Assembly: GCA_910589555.1 (NCBI GenBank)
Contig: CAJUTE010000015.1
Coordinates: 1 to 52,024, forward strand
DNA: 52,024 nucleotides
Origin: an uncultured Muribaculum sp.
GTDB lineage: Bacteria; Bacteroidota; Bacteroidia; Bacteroidales; Muribaculaceae
Direction of reading: 5' to 3'
The first letter of the stretch is position 1; each line of letters opens with the position of its first letter. Of this stretch, positions 33,227 to 42,556 are shown piece by piece. The notes below the pieces were generated by a model. It ran no database searches and was not told the DNA's origin. It worked only from the letters and a program-made list of their open reading frames with translations. Both the position numbers and the translations under genes were made by a program.

Positions 33227-36058
33227 TTACAGTTCTTTGATGTCAGTGCTTCTGATGTTGAATACAGGCTTGAGGTCGTTGATGCCTGAGGCTACGTTAA
33301 GCTGCTTGATTGAGGCGCCTTTCACGTCGTCCATGTATACGGGATGCCGGTGGTCGGGCTGCTCTACATTGAGCGAGCAGTTTTCAAGTGACACATTTTC
33401 GGCATGGCGGAACCAGAATCCGAATGCCGGTTGGATCTTGAGGTCGCCCACATTGTAGCGTCCCACGCCTATTTCAGGCGGGAATGCGTCGGCATCCTCT
33501 TTTGGATGTCCGCCTTTCATGACCATGTTCACATCGTTGAAGCTGATGTTGGTGATGTAGCCGGTGTGTCGGTCGTCAGGCATACGGAAATCTTTCCTTC
33601 CCGAAGTGATGTTTTCGGCGTCGGGCAATTTGAATCCGGCGATAATCGCCGCTGCCTCATTCTGGCTGCCGTCGTAGGGTTTCCATCGGTCGCCGCGGAA
33701 TGAGCTTCCGCCATACACTTCGCTTATGTCGACTCCGTTTATGTGGATGTTCTCAACTTTACCTATATTGGAATTGGTCACGAGAAGTTCCTTGCGTTCA
33801 TTCCCGTTCTCGGTGAAAGTGAACATCTCGACATCGGCGCCGAGCACTCTGCCACGGTTGGAAATAGAGATGAAGAAGGGCGCGCGTGTGCGTTTCATCA
33901 CCGACCGTGAGTGCAACGAGCCTGTTTTGCCGCTGTTGAGGTACACGTTTTTCACGTGTGCTCCGTCATTGGTCGATATTGAGAATCCGGCTTTGTTGGC
34001 ACCGAGCACATATATGTTGTCGACGTAGAGGTTCTGTATGTCATCGGCGGTTTCCGATCCTATCTGAAACAGGTTGCAATTGGTGTCGCCGACAATGTTG
34101 CGCACCCAGTAGCCTGATACGGGGCGTGTGAATCCGAGCGAGCAGTCAGAGCCAGGTTTCACGATGTCGTCGGAGCTTACTTTGGAGTAGATATTGTGTA
34201 CTTTGACATCGTTGCACGCCATGAAATCATATATGTCGCGGGCGTTTTTCGTGTTGTATTTGCCGAAATAAGTGTCGTGTACGTATATTCCGTCGGTTCC
34301 GGTGGCGAGGAGCACAAAGTGTCCGCCCTGGTCGATGTGGAGCATGTGGCTGTCGGAGTAGTCGGGCTGACGCGGAGTTATGCTGTCGGTGAAGTAGTAG
34401 GGCGCATCTTTCTCTTCGTCATACCAAAGTTCGCGTCCGGTTTCAAATCCACCTATCTCGATATCCTTGCACAACTTGAATGTGAACATCTTGTCGCAGC
34501 GTTTCTCGGGAGAGTTGTTCATCACCTTGTCGGAAGTGACGATGTTGCCGTTGCCGGTGATGCGTCCGCGTCCTATTATTTTTACGTTTTCGATCCGTTC
34601 GCCGAAGAACATGGTGTTGTGGAAAAATGTGTGTCCCACATCCTGCTTGGTGAGGTAGTTTTCCGGATCCTTATAGGGGCGCGGGTCGGTGGGTGACAAT
34701 CCTGAGCGGTAGGCTCTGTCGCTGAACCATGTGACTTCGGGGGCATCGGCTCCCGGGAGCGCCTGTATCACGGCTCCGCTGTCCACATGAAGCCACACAT
34801 TGCTTTTAAGGTGAACAGTCCTCACTTGATATACACCGGCAGGGAAATTGATGGTTCCGCCACCATAGCTGTTGACGAGTGTTATCAGGTCGTTTATCTT
34901 GTCGGTGTCGTCGGCATTTCCATCGCCCTTTATTCCGTGGTCGGTTACGTTCCACATTCCCGAACGGAACCACACGATGTTGGAGTCGCCTTTTCGCGGT
35001 CCTGAGGCAACATTCAGCTTGAATGCATACAGAATGTCGGGTTGAAGACGGTTTATCATCAATTCGCCCAGTTCTCGGTCGAATGTGGTTTGGGCTTTTG
35101 TCCATGTTTTGCCACCGTCGGCTGAACATAGGGGAGTCACCTCCGCGTCCGGAACCGGAGTCCATTCAAAAGCGGTCCACAGGTAGTCTTGATCGGTCAC
35201 ATAGGTTGCGCGACGTGTTGGCACGCGTGTGAAATCGGATATATTGTGTTGCCCTTTGAGTACGGCTGTCACTGTGGGACTTTTCTGAATTTTCGGTTGT
35301 GAGGTGGTGTAGGTGGCGCCGAATGCGTAGTCTTTAGCATCGGCAAGAGTCACGCCTTTTATTTTCAGCTGTAGATCGATTCCGTTGAATGGACGCAAGT
35401 CGATGTTTTTCAGCCGTAGAAGTGTGGTGTTATCGGGCTGCTTGGTTAATTCCACATCTCCAACGCGGCTGTAGGAATAGTTGGTGCCGGTGCGTCCGAT
35501 GGACTGTTTGGGAAGATTGCGGAGCACCGTTTCTCCTCGCCCGATCACGTTGATGGTGGTGTTGTCGAGTGTTATTTCAATTCCGGATGGAATAGTGATA
35601 TCGATAGTGGTCATCGGTGAGCGTTGACCGGCATTGAAATCAATGGCTATTTCGTTGATTGTGCCTGTTGTGGCTGTGTTGCGGCGCAACTTTAATGTTG
35701 GGGCTAACGCAGCTTGCCGCACACCTACCTTGTGGCGTGATTTTGTTTTTCCGCCCGGAGTGAGTTGTTCGAAAGTGTCGCCGTTTTCAGGGAATCCGTC
35801 GGTCTTTATTTTCTTGGATTTGTCGATGAATCGGCATTGTGCGTTATTGATGCCGGCGATGATTTCCTTAACTGATGGGAGCGTTGACACGAGCCCGCTG
35901 TCTTCAGGAGTGTCGACGGTGTAGCGGAATGTCTCGCCTGAAAATACTATCAGCGAGTCACGAGTCAGATCATAGTGTGTTGTAATCTCTGCCGAAGCAG
36001 ATAGTGTGGCGGCAGATAATGCCGCCACACTTATTATTTTCAGAAATTTACCATTCAT
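33227..36058 (-). CDS. Large GH28-like beta-helix protein with N-terminal Ig/Fn3-like domains
   Basis: About 943 residues from the ATG at 36058, where MNGKFLKIISVAALSAATLSASAE forms the signal peptide. Residues ~25-360 are beta-rich; one stretch (WTAFEWTPVPDAEVTPLCSADGGKTW) resembles a fibronectin fold. A pectate-lyase/GH28-type beta-helix follows from NVTDHGIKGDGNADDTDKIN. The helix carries KVSSDDIVKPGSD at the place of the GH28 Asp pair, and FQIGSETADD rather than a G-H-G motif. It may be an exo-acting galacturonidase or a relative with a new substrate. The start overlaps the GH95 gene by 11 nt, so they are co-translated. Confidence 0.8.
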   Translation of the reverse strand: MNGKFLKIISVAALSAATLSASAEITTHYDLTRDSLIVFSGETFRYTVDTPEDSGLVSTLPSVKEIIAGINNAQCRFIDKSKKIKTDGFPENGDTFEQLTPGGKTKSRHKVGVRQAALAPTLKLRRNTATTGTINEIAIDFNAGQRSPMTTIDITIPSGIEITLDNTTINVIGRGETVLRNLPKQSIGRTGTNYSYSRVGDVELTKQPDNTTLLRLKNIDLRPFNGIDLQLKIKGVTLADAKDYAFGATYTTSQPKIQKSPTVTAVLKGQHNISDFTRVPTRRATYVTDQDYLWTAFEWTPVPDAEVTPLCSADGGKTWTKAQTTFDRELGELMINRLQPDILYAFKLNVASGPRKGDSNIVWFRSGMWNVTDHGIKGDGNADDTDKINDLITLVNSYGGGTINFPAGVYQVRTVHLKSNVWLHVDSGAVIQALPGADAPEVTWFSDRAYRSGLSPTDPRPYKDPENYLTKQDVGHTFFHNTMFFGERIENVKIIGRGRITGNGNIVTSDKVMNNSPEKRCDKMFTFKLCKDIEIGGFETGRELWYDEEKDAPYYFTDSITPRQPDYSDSHMLHIDQGGHFVLLATGTDGIYVHDTYFGKYNTKNARDIYDFMACNDVKVHNIYSKVSSDDIVKPGSDCSLGFTRPVSGYWVRNIVGDTNCNLFQIGSETADDIQNLYVDNIYVLGANKAGFSISTNDGAHVKNVYLNSGKTGSLHSRSVMKRTRAPFFISISNRGRVLGADVEMFTFTENGNERKELLVTNSNIGKVENIHINGVDISEVYGGSSFRGDRWKPYDGSQNEAAAIIAGFKLPDAENITSGRKDFRMPDDRHTGYITNISFNDVNMVMKGGHPKEDADAFPPEIGVGRYNVGDLKIQPAFGFWFRHAENVSLENCSLNVEQPDHRHPVYMDDVKGASIKQLNVASGINDLKPVFNIRSTDIKEL

Positions 36059-38591
36059 ATTCTTTTCCAGCTTCGGTAGGAACATCGATAGTATAGGTCT
36101 CTTTTAGATTCAACTCTCCGTGAGTGGCATTTTCGTTTTTCACGAATGCCGGAGCTTCGGGGACGAAGAACATGGGGTTTGGGTTCACGCCTTGTGCCGG
36201 CTCACCTTTGAGTTGGGTGAAGCTCTTGATGCGGCAGTTGCCGCCAATGGTTGACTTAATCTTCACATGTGTGAGCTTGCCATCCTTCCAGTCCATGTCA
36301 ACGATGAAGCCGCCACGGGCACGGAGCCCTTTTACAGAGCCGCTTGACCATGCATCGGGCAGAGCCGGCAGCAGGAACAGTTCACCTCCATGACTTTGAA
36401 GAAGCATTTCGGTCATACCGGCAGTGCCGCCGAAGTTGCCGTCGATCTGGAACGGCGGATGAGCGTCGAAGAGGTTGGAGTAGGTTCCGCCCCCCTTGGT
36501 TGAGACTTCGGTGGCATCCACGTGTTTCAATCCGTTTTTGAGCATCTGGTAGGCGTGGTTGCCATCTTCAAGGCGAGCCCAGAAATTCACTTTCCAAGCC
36601 ATAGCCCATCCTGTGCCGCCGTCACCTCTTATTTCAAGAGTGCGCTTGCAGGCTTCGGCAAGTTCCTTGTCGCGGCGAGGCAGAATCTGCTTGCCCGGAT
36701 GCAGTCCGAACAGGTGGGATACATGACGGTGGTGGGGATCCTGCTCCTCAAATTCCACCGACCATTCCTGGAGCTGTCCTTGCGAACCTTCCTGCATGGG
36801 GTAGAGAGTGGCGAGTACTGTTTTCACCTCGTCACACCTGTCGGTTTCGCCAAGTATGGATGATGCCTGAAGGAAATTGGACATGAGGTCGCGTATGATG
36901 GCGAGGTCCATGGTTGTTGCCTTTGACAACTCGCCTTCGATGCGTTTGCCGTTTTTGTCGGTATAATAGAATCTGTTTTCAGGCGATGATGACGGATTTG
37001 TCACCATATAGCCCGATGAGTCTTTCTGTAGCCATTCAAGCATGAACTCAACCGATCCCTTCATGATGGGGTAGGCGGTTTCGCGCAGATATTTCTCATC
37101 GCCGTTGAATGCGTAGTGGTCCCACAAGTGCTGGCAGAACCAAGCGCCCGCCATAGGCCAACATGACCAACGCGGTGCCCCTTTGGGGTCTTTGTCATAT
37201 CCTCCGGTGGGTGCGGTCTGCGCCCATGCGTCAGAGTTATGGTGGGCAAGCCATCCGTTTTGTATGCCATAGTTAACCTTGGCTGTCTGCTCTCCGTTTT
37301 TGGCGAGCTGTCCTATAAAATTGGAAAGTGGCTCGAAGCACTCCTGAAGTCCGGTCATTTCAACCGGCCAGTAGTTCATCTCGGTGTTGATGTTGACAGT
37401 GTAGTTGGATCCCCACGGTGGCTGAACGTGGTAGTTCCATATCCCTTGAAGATTGGAAGGCAAGCCTCCGGCACGTGACGATGCTATCGTGAGGTAGCGT
37501 CCATATTGGTAATACAGTTCCACAAGTCCGAGGTCGGAGTCGTTGTCGGCAAACATGGCAAGACGGCGGTTGGTGGGCACGCTGTCCATTGCATTTTCCG
37601 GATCGAGGGTGAGCGACACACGGTCAAACAGGTCGGTATAGTCCTTCAGATGGTTGGCTAAAAGCTGATCATAGCTCATAGCCGAAGCTTTTTCCATCGC
37701 AGCCTTTACTTCAGGCAGAGGGTCTTTGCCCTCTGAGCCGGGAAGCTTGTCGGCTCCGTTATAGCTTGTTGCTGCGGCAAGAATCAACGTCACGCTATTG
37801 GCGTCTTTTACCGAAAGAGTTGAGTCATTAGGCGAAGATATTGTGCCGGCGTCGGGCATCACCTTGGTTTCAACAACGAAGTTCATACCCTCTTTTCCGG
37901 TCTCGTCATATACTACCTGGTTGGGGTCGTAGTCGCGGTTGGCGACATAGACGGGAGCTTTTCCGCTAAGAGAAAGGGTGGTGCCGTTGTCGGTGCTTGT
38001 GGTGTAGCGCAGGCGGCTGTCAAGGTTGAGGTTGAATGACACAGCCCCCTCCTTGTCGGCATCGATTCTCACCACCATCACTTGGTCAGGGTAGGATATG
38101 AACGATGTGCGGGTGTAGTTCACGCCTCCCATCTCATATTTCACCGTAGTGGTGGCATTGCTGATATTGAGGTCGCGGTACACGCTTGTCACTTCGCCCG
38201 AAGGCACCATTGATATTTTGAGGTCAGCCATAGGTAGATAACGGGCGGTGTAGGGACCCTGTGAATATTTCTTCCACAGGTCGCTTGCTTTCTTATAGTC
38301 GCCTGAGTCGATGGCTTTACGCACTTCATCAAGGTGCTTTGGTCCGTTGGGGTTGTTCCAGTCTTGCGGGCCTCCAGACCACAGCGTCTCCTCATTGAGC
38401 TGATATACTTCTTCAAGCGGATTGCCGAACACCATGGCGCCTATTCTGCCGTTGCCGAGAGGCAAGGCTTCCTCCCAAACCTTTGCAGGGGAATCATACC
38501 ATAGTTTCAGCTCCTTATTATTGGCGTCCTGTGAGGGAGAACATCCGGCAAGCAGAATTCCCCCCAGGGCGCAGGTGATATATTTCTTCAT
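36048..38591 (-). CDS. GH95 alpha-L-fucosidase / alpha-L-galactosidase lipoprotein
   Basis: An 847-residue lipoprotein (lipobox LLAGC) of family GH95, inverting enzymes that remove alpha-1,2-L-fucose or, in pectin systems, alpha-L-galactose. Family landmarks are LWYDSPAKVWEEALPLGNGRIGAMV near the N-terminus, the catalytic-groove segments GSNYTVNINTEMNYWPVE and NPSSSPENRF (the Glu of SPEN matches the catalytic acid of known GH95), RHVSHLFGLHPG, and the DAHPPFQIDGNFGGTAG segment. Length and layout are normal. It sits 6 nt after GH29, and the presence of both families suggests fucose- or L-galactose-bearing side chains. Confidence 0.93.
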   Translation of the reverse strand: MKKYITCALGGILLAGCSPSQDANNKELKLWYDSPAKVWEEALPLGNGRIGAMVFGNPLEEVYQLNEETLWSGGPQDWNNPNGPKHLDEVRKAIDSGDYKKASDLWKKYSQGPYTARYLPMADLKISMVPSGEVTSVYRDLNISNATTTVKYEMGGVNYTRTSFISYPDQVMVVRIDADKEGAVSFNLNLDSRLRYTTSTDNGTTLSLSGKAPVYVANRDYDPNQVVYDETGKEGMNFVVETKVMPDAGTISSPNDSTLSVKDANSVTLILAAATSYNGADKLPGSEGKDPLPEVKAAMEKASAMSYDQLLANHLKDYTDLFDRVSLTLDPENAMDSVPTNRRLAMFADNDSDLGLVELYYQYGRYLTIASSRAGGLPSNLQGIWNYHVQPPWGSNYTVNINTEMNYWPVEMTGLQECFEPLSNFIGQLAKNGEQTAKVNYGIQNGWLAHHNSDAWAQTAPTGGYDKDPKGAPRWSCWPMAGAWFCQHLWDHYAFNGDEKYLRETAYPIMKGSVEFMLEWLQKDSSGYMVTNPSSSPENRFYYTDKNGKRIEGELSKATTMDLAIIRDLMSNFLQASSILGETDRCDEVKTVLATLYPMQEGSQGQLQEWSVEFEEQDPHHRHVSHLFGLHPGKQILPRRDKELAEACKRTLEIRGDGGTGWAMAWKVNFWARLEDGNHAYQMLKNGLKHVDATEVSTKGGGTYSNLFDAHPPFQIDGNFGGTAGMTEMLLQSHGGELFLLPALPDAWSSGSVKGLRARGGFIVDMDWKDGKLTHVKIKSTIGGNCRIKSFTQLKGEPAQGVNPNPMFFVPEAPAFVKNENATHGELNLKETYTIDVPTEAGKEYEW

Positions 38592-38597
38592 ATTTTT

Positions 38598-40031
38598 TTA
38601 TTTGTCGGCGTCTAATATTTTGAATACTTTTTCAGAGTTGGAAATCAGCTTCACCGGAGGCAATTTCCCGTTCAGGTCAAGGCGTATGAGAGTCGCCACT
38701 GTTTCGGGGGTGTCTTTAGGCACTTCGATGGTGATTCCGTTCTTGTCGCGCTTGAATTTGAGATTGGAATTGTCGGTGAGCAAAGTTGCCTTCTTAGCCG
38801 AGAATTTTCCGTCGAGTCTGAGCTTTCCGTCGGCAGGCCAGTTGAATACGCAAAGATAGTAGGATGAATTCTTGGCGTTGTCTTTGCGGATGCATTCACC
38901 CCATTCCGGAGTCAATCCGCTGCGCTGAGAATCGTAGATGGCTTCTCCGTATTTAGCCATCCAGTCGCCTACCTCTTTAAGGCATTGGGTGGGTGTTGAA
39001 GGTATTTCGCCGAGCGGATCGGGACCCACGTTGAGCAGATAGTTTCCTCCACGGGCACAGATAGTCATGAGGTTGCGCAGTATTTCGGTTGAAGGCTTCC
39101 AGTTCTGTTCCCAAGTCTTGAATCCCCAAGAGCTGCCGATGTTCATGCAGGTTTCCCAGTAGATTCCTTCGGTGTCTTCGGCTTTGGGCACTCGTCCTTC
39201 CGGAGTTTTGTAATCGCCGGGGAAGTTGGGACGTTTCAGTCGGTCATTGGTGATGATTTGGGGATAGTCGGCAAGGAAATCCATTATTTCAGTAGCGTCG
39301 CCGTCAGTGATGCCTCCCGGCGTGTCAAACCACATTACCGAAACATCGGGATAGCGTGTTACGAGCTCTTTGATTTGCGGCAGGGAAATCTTGTGGAAAT
39401 ATTCATCGAATGTCTCGGTGGTCTGATACAAGTCCCATGCTCCTTTGTGCTCTTTTGTGAATTGGTCGATAGCTGCTGAATCGGGGTTGCTCCATCCCTC
39501 TTTCATCTCTTTTCGTCCGGTTGAGCCTCCGGGATGGTTCCAGTCCTGCGACTGAGAATAGTAGAAGCCGAATTTCATTCCGTGCTTGCGGCAGGCATTG
39601 ACTATTTCATCAAGTATGTCGCGCTTGAACGGAGTGTAGTCGACGATATTATAATTAGTGTGGTCGCTTTTGAACATTGCGAATCCGTCATGATGCTTGG
39701 TGGTGAATACCAGATATTTCATACCGGCGTTTTTTGCCATTGTCACGAGCTTTTCGGCATCGAAATTCACCGGGTTGAATGTGCTTGTCATGGCACGGTA
39801 TTCCATTACCGGTATTTTGCAACGGTTCATGATCCACTCGGCGCCCCCTCGGTTCTGTTTATACCCGTGGTATTCGCCGCCATAGAGGCAGTAGGGTCCC
39901 CAGTGGACAAACATTCCGAATTTGGCATCGTTCCACCATGCCATTTTCTGTTCTTGCGACAGCTTTGGCTCAGCGCCTCTTGCCGCCATCACAAAAACGA
40001 GTAGTGATAGTAGTATTGAAAATCTCTTCAT
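38598..40031 (-). CDS. GH29 alpha-L-fucosidase
   Basis: About 477 residues from the ATG at 40031, chosen because MKRFSILLSLLVFVMAARG is a signal peptide and because 34 in-frame codons upstream lie in the preceding gene's coding sequence. GH29 retaining fucosidase features: WWNDAKFGMFVHWGPYCLYGG, FTTKHHDGFAMF, GFYYSQSQDWNHP, and the nucleophile in VMWFDTPGG. The C-terminal region has a small beta domain. It is likely periplasmic or surface associated. The start lies 2 nt from the stop of the beta-helix gene at 40034, typical of a tight operon. Substrate may be fucose on plant or host glycans. Confidence 0.92.
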   Translation of the reverse strand: MKRFSILLSLLVFVMAARGAEPKLSQEQKMAWWNDAKFGMFVHWGPYCLYGGEYHGYKQNRGGAEWIMNRCKIPVMEYRAMTSTFNPVNFDAEKLVTMAKNAGMKYLVFTTKHHDGFAMFKSDHTNYNIVDYTPFKRDILDEIVNACRKHGMKFGFYYSQSQDWNHPGGSTGRKEMKEGWSNPDSAAIDQFTKEHKGAWDLYQTTETFDEYFHKISLPQIKELVTRYPDVSVMWFDTPGGITDGDATEIMDFLADYPQIITNDRLKRPNFPGDYKTPEGRVPKAEDTEGIYWETCMNIGSSWGFKTWEQNWKPSTEILRNLMTICARGGNYLLNVGPDPLGEIPSTPTQCLKEVGDWMAKYGEAIYDSQRSGLTPEWGECIRKDNAKNSSYYLCVFNWPADGKLRLDGKFSAKKATLLTDNSNLKFKRDKNGITIEVPKDTPETVATLIRLDLNGKLPPVKLISNSEKVFKILDADK

Positions 40032-40033
40032 GA

Positions 40034-41584
40034 TTATTTGGTTAAGATGGATAAATTCTGATTTTGACGTGCCATGAGCTGGGCTATATATAATGAGCGG
40101 GGGAATACGTTGGTCTCGTTTTCGCCTTCCCATTCACCGTCGGGGCGGTCGGGGAAATGTCCGGGTCCATGCTCGCCTTTGGTGCCGATGCTGTAGTTTT
40201 TTCCTGAGGTCCAGGGACTTTGCACTGCGGCTTTGCGCACCCGGCAGTTCCACAGCACCTGTGTCACGCCTGCCCATCCGTGTCCGCTGCCCATTTTTCC
40301 GCGATCCTGCACGTTGATTTCTCCGTCGGTGATCACGTTGTCATATAGTGTTCCGCTTGCCCAACGGTGATGAGGACCTATGTCGGCGTAGGTCTGTGAT
40401 GCTGTGCAGTTGTAGAACACGTTGGGTCCGCACACCTGCGAGCCGGTCACGTAGTCGTGTCGTCCTTCAGTGCTCTGGCAGTTCATGAACAGATTTTGCT
40501 GACCGATGTTGTTGAATGAATATCTCAACCCGCCTGTAATCACGGCTTTGGGCTCGAAATTGCGGCAGTTGATCACGGTCACATTCTTGGCGTTGCGTTC
40601 GCAGCTTACGGTGGCATATCCGAAGTATCTGCCTGACACATTGTTCACCCAGCAATTTTCGGCTTTGTTGAGCTGCACGCCTATCCATCCGTGCTGATTG
40701 TCCTCGTAGTGCTCGAATTCCGATTCAAGGCAGAGGTCGCTGACGCCCACTTCCTCGATTCGACCGTCGAATGTGTATTTGAACAATTCTCCGCCTCCAT
40801 ACTTGGTTTCCATCTGCATCACCACAGGATTGTCGATGTAGACTTTGTTGCCATCGATCTTGGTGATGGTTCTTTCATAGGAGAGGTTATATTCGCGCGG
40901 AGTCCACTGGCGTGTGCCTTTGCGCTCCACGATGCGGTCCATCTGTATGTCGTGTATCCACTCTTGTGTGCCGGGGCGATAGAGTATCACCTTGTCGCCG
41001 GGCTTGAACCCTGCAGTGCTTGATACCGTGAAGCAGTGGGTGCCCACAGGCACAAACTCATCGGTTATGTGCACGCGTGTGCCGGGAACTTCACTGATTT
41101 TTCCCTCTCCGGCTACTTGGATGAGCGCGTAGCGGGTGGGTGAGGTTGCTATGAGGCGTGTCTCGTTGATGTTGCTGCCTTCACCTTTCAGCACCACTCC
41201 GCTTGCCTTTATCACAATTGATTTTGACACGGGATACACGCCGCGTTTCAGCAGCAGGACTCCACGATGTCCGTTTTCATCGAGAGGGAGCGCCGATATC
41301 TCATCCACGGCTTTCTGTATATGCTCCCAGTTGTCGCCCTTGACGGGTGATATGGATTTAGTGACTGAGTGAGCCGGAATGCTTACATCGCCGTGGTGAT
41401 ATCCCACTCGGCTGAAGTCAGGAATGGTGTTGCCCTGCTCGTCGGGGCAATAAGTGAGTTTTCCGGAATCGTCGATTTTGACAAACGAGGATTGCCATGC
41501 CGGCGGCATTTTGGTCTGTGCCGTCAAGTTGAAAGCCGATGAGGCTATCAGGCAACTGCAGATTATCTTTTCAATGGCATTCAT
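40034..41584 (-). CDS. Secreted pectate-lyase-like beta-helix protein
   Basis: About 516 residues from ATG 41584 (MNAIEKIICSCLIASSAFNLTAQ is the signal peptide). A right-handed beta-helix over residues ~60-500 with GVLLLKRGVYPVSKSIVI, VLKGEGSNINETRL and WVNNVSGRYFGYATVSCERNAKNV. It is a clear paralogue of residues ~25-500 of the protein at 66-2510 (NCR, GSGHGW, SIGTKGEHGPG, SLYIAQLMARQ) but has no C-terminal jelly roll. A uronic-acid lyase or glycosidase role is plausible; the catalytic residues are not identified. First gene of the GH29-GH95 operon, with a TATTTTTG box at 41620-41627. Confidence 0.78.
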   Translation of the reverse strand: MNAIEKIICSCLIASSAFNLTAQTKMPPAWQSSFVKIDDSGKLTYCPDEQGNTIPDFSRVGYHHGDVSIPAHSVTKSISPVKGDNWEHIQKAVDEISALPLDENGHRGVLLLKRGVYPVSKSIVIKASGVVLKGEGSNINETRLIATSPTRYALIQVAGEGKISEVPGTRVHITDEFVPVGTHCFTVSSTAGFKPGDKVILYRPGTQEWIHDIQMDRIVERKGTRQWTPREYNLSYERTITKIDGNKVYIDNPVVMQMETKYGGGELFKYTFDGRIEEVGVSDLCLESEFEHYEDNQHGWIGVQLNKAENCWVNNVSGRYFGYATVSCERNAKNVTVINCRNFEPKAVITGGLRYSFNNIGQQNLFMNCQSTEGRHDYVTGSQVCGPNVFYNCTASQTYADIGPHHRWASGTLYDNVITDGEINVQDRGKMGSGHGWAGVTQVLWNCRVRKAAVQSPWTSGKNYSIGTKGEHGPGHFPDRPDGEWEGENETNVFPRSLYIAQLMARQNQNLSILTK

Positions 41585-41619
41585 TGGTAAGCAATTTTTT
41601 ATGGGTTTATTATCGGTTA

Positions 41620-41627
41620 CAAAAATA
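41620..41627 (-). promoter_or_regulatory. TAnnTTTG promoter of the GH29-GH95 operon
   Basis: TATTTTTG on the minus strand, 35 nt before the ATG at 41584. Confidence 0.55.
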
Positions 41628-41782
41628 GTCACGGGCTGGCAATTGTATAATAAATATTATTCCATTATCTTATAGAAATGTCCAACCGGTGGTTATATGG
41701 CTGTCGTGCGGGGCAGTTAGCGTGCGGTATAATATTTAACCTTAATTGTGAAATCGATAAATGCGGCATCATGTATTTTGCG

Positions 41783-41790
41783 TAACTTTG
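41783..41790 (+). promoter_or_regulatory. TAnnTTTG promoter for mtnN-luxS
   Basis: TAACTTTG on the plus strand, 88 nt before the ATG of mtnN, divergent from the carbohydrate locus. Confidence 0.6.
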
Positions 41791-41878
41791 TATTGTCAAA
41801 ATACGGAGGGTAAATGTTTTTTGATGACGGTTATCGCCGGATGATTGACGTTAATACTATTTCGAAATATTATTGTTT

Positions 41879-42550
41879 ATGAAGATTGGTATCATTGTGG
41901 CGATGGAAAGTGAGCTGAATTTGCTTATGCCATTGATTGATCATGTAAGGGAAACTGAGCTTGAGGGCACTGTTTTTCATGAAGGGAATATAGGCGCTCA
42001 CCAAGTGTGTGTCATGCAATGCGGCATCGGGAAAGTGAATGCAGCAATGGGCGCGATGAAGCTCATAGCCCATTTCTCGCCGGAGTGTGTGATAAATTCA
42101 GGAGTTGCAGGTGGCACCGGCTCGGGAGCCAAAGTGCTCGATGTGGTTGCCGGTGAGAGAGTGGCTTACCATGATGTGTGGTGTGGCGCTCCCAATGAGC
42201 GTGGTCAGGTTCAAGGGTTGCCGCGTTTCTTCTGCGCTGATGCCGGACTGCTGGCGCTCCTTCCTGCTGATAAGGTAAAGAAGGGGCTGATTGCGTCGGG
42301 CGATATGTTTGTGGATTCTGCCGAGGAATTGCAGCGCATCAAGTCCATATATCCTGACAGCATAGCCGTCGACATGGAGTCAGCGTCGATCGCCCAGGTG
42401 TGTCATGCCTATAATGTGCCGTTCATATCGCTGCGTGTGGTCAGCGACACTCCAGGAGAGGTTGATAATGCCGCGCAATACAATAATTTCTGGCAGGAGG
42501 CGCCGCGCTGCACATTTGAGATAATCAAGGAATTCATTTCAAAAATTTGA
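41879..42550 (+). CDS. mtnN: 5'-methylthioadenosine / S-adenosylhomocysteine nucleosidase
   Basis: A 223-residue cytosolic enzyme that splits S-adenosylhomocysteine to S-ribosylhomocysteine and adenine, and methylthioadenosine to methylthioribose. Family hallmarks: MKIGIIVAMESELNLL at the N-terminus, CGIGKVNAAMGAMKLI, INSGVAGG, the specificity segment AVDMESASIAQVCH and the catalytic region LRVVSDTPG. The ATG at 41879 is preferred over an in-frame TTG two codons earlier, since family members start MKIG. It is 6 nt ahead of luxS, which uses its product, so the pair forms the AI-2/activated-methyl recycling pathway. Confidence 0.96.
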   Translation: MKIGIIVAMESELNLLMPLIDHVRETELEGTVFHEGNIGAHQVCVMQCGIGKVNAAMGAMKLIAHFSPECVINSGVAGGTGSGAKVLDVVAGERVAYHDVWCGAPNERGQVQGLPRFFCADAGLLALLPADKVKKGLIASGDMFVDSAEELQRIKSIYPDSIAVDMESASIAQVCHAYNVPFISLRVVSDTPGEVDNAAQYNNFWQEAPRCTFEIIKEFISKI

Positions 42551-42556
42551 CATCTG

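Noticed and set aside
41633..41878. Possible riboswitch before mtnN-luxS
   Set aside because: I see no SAM- or SAH-riboswitch core; only divergent promoter boxes are visible.
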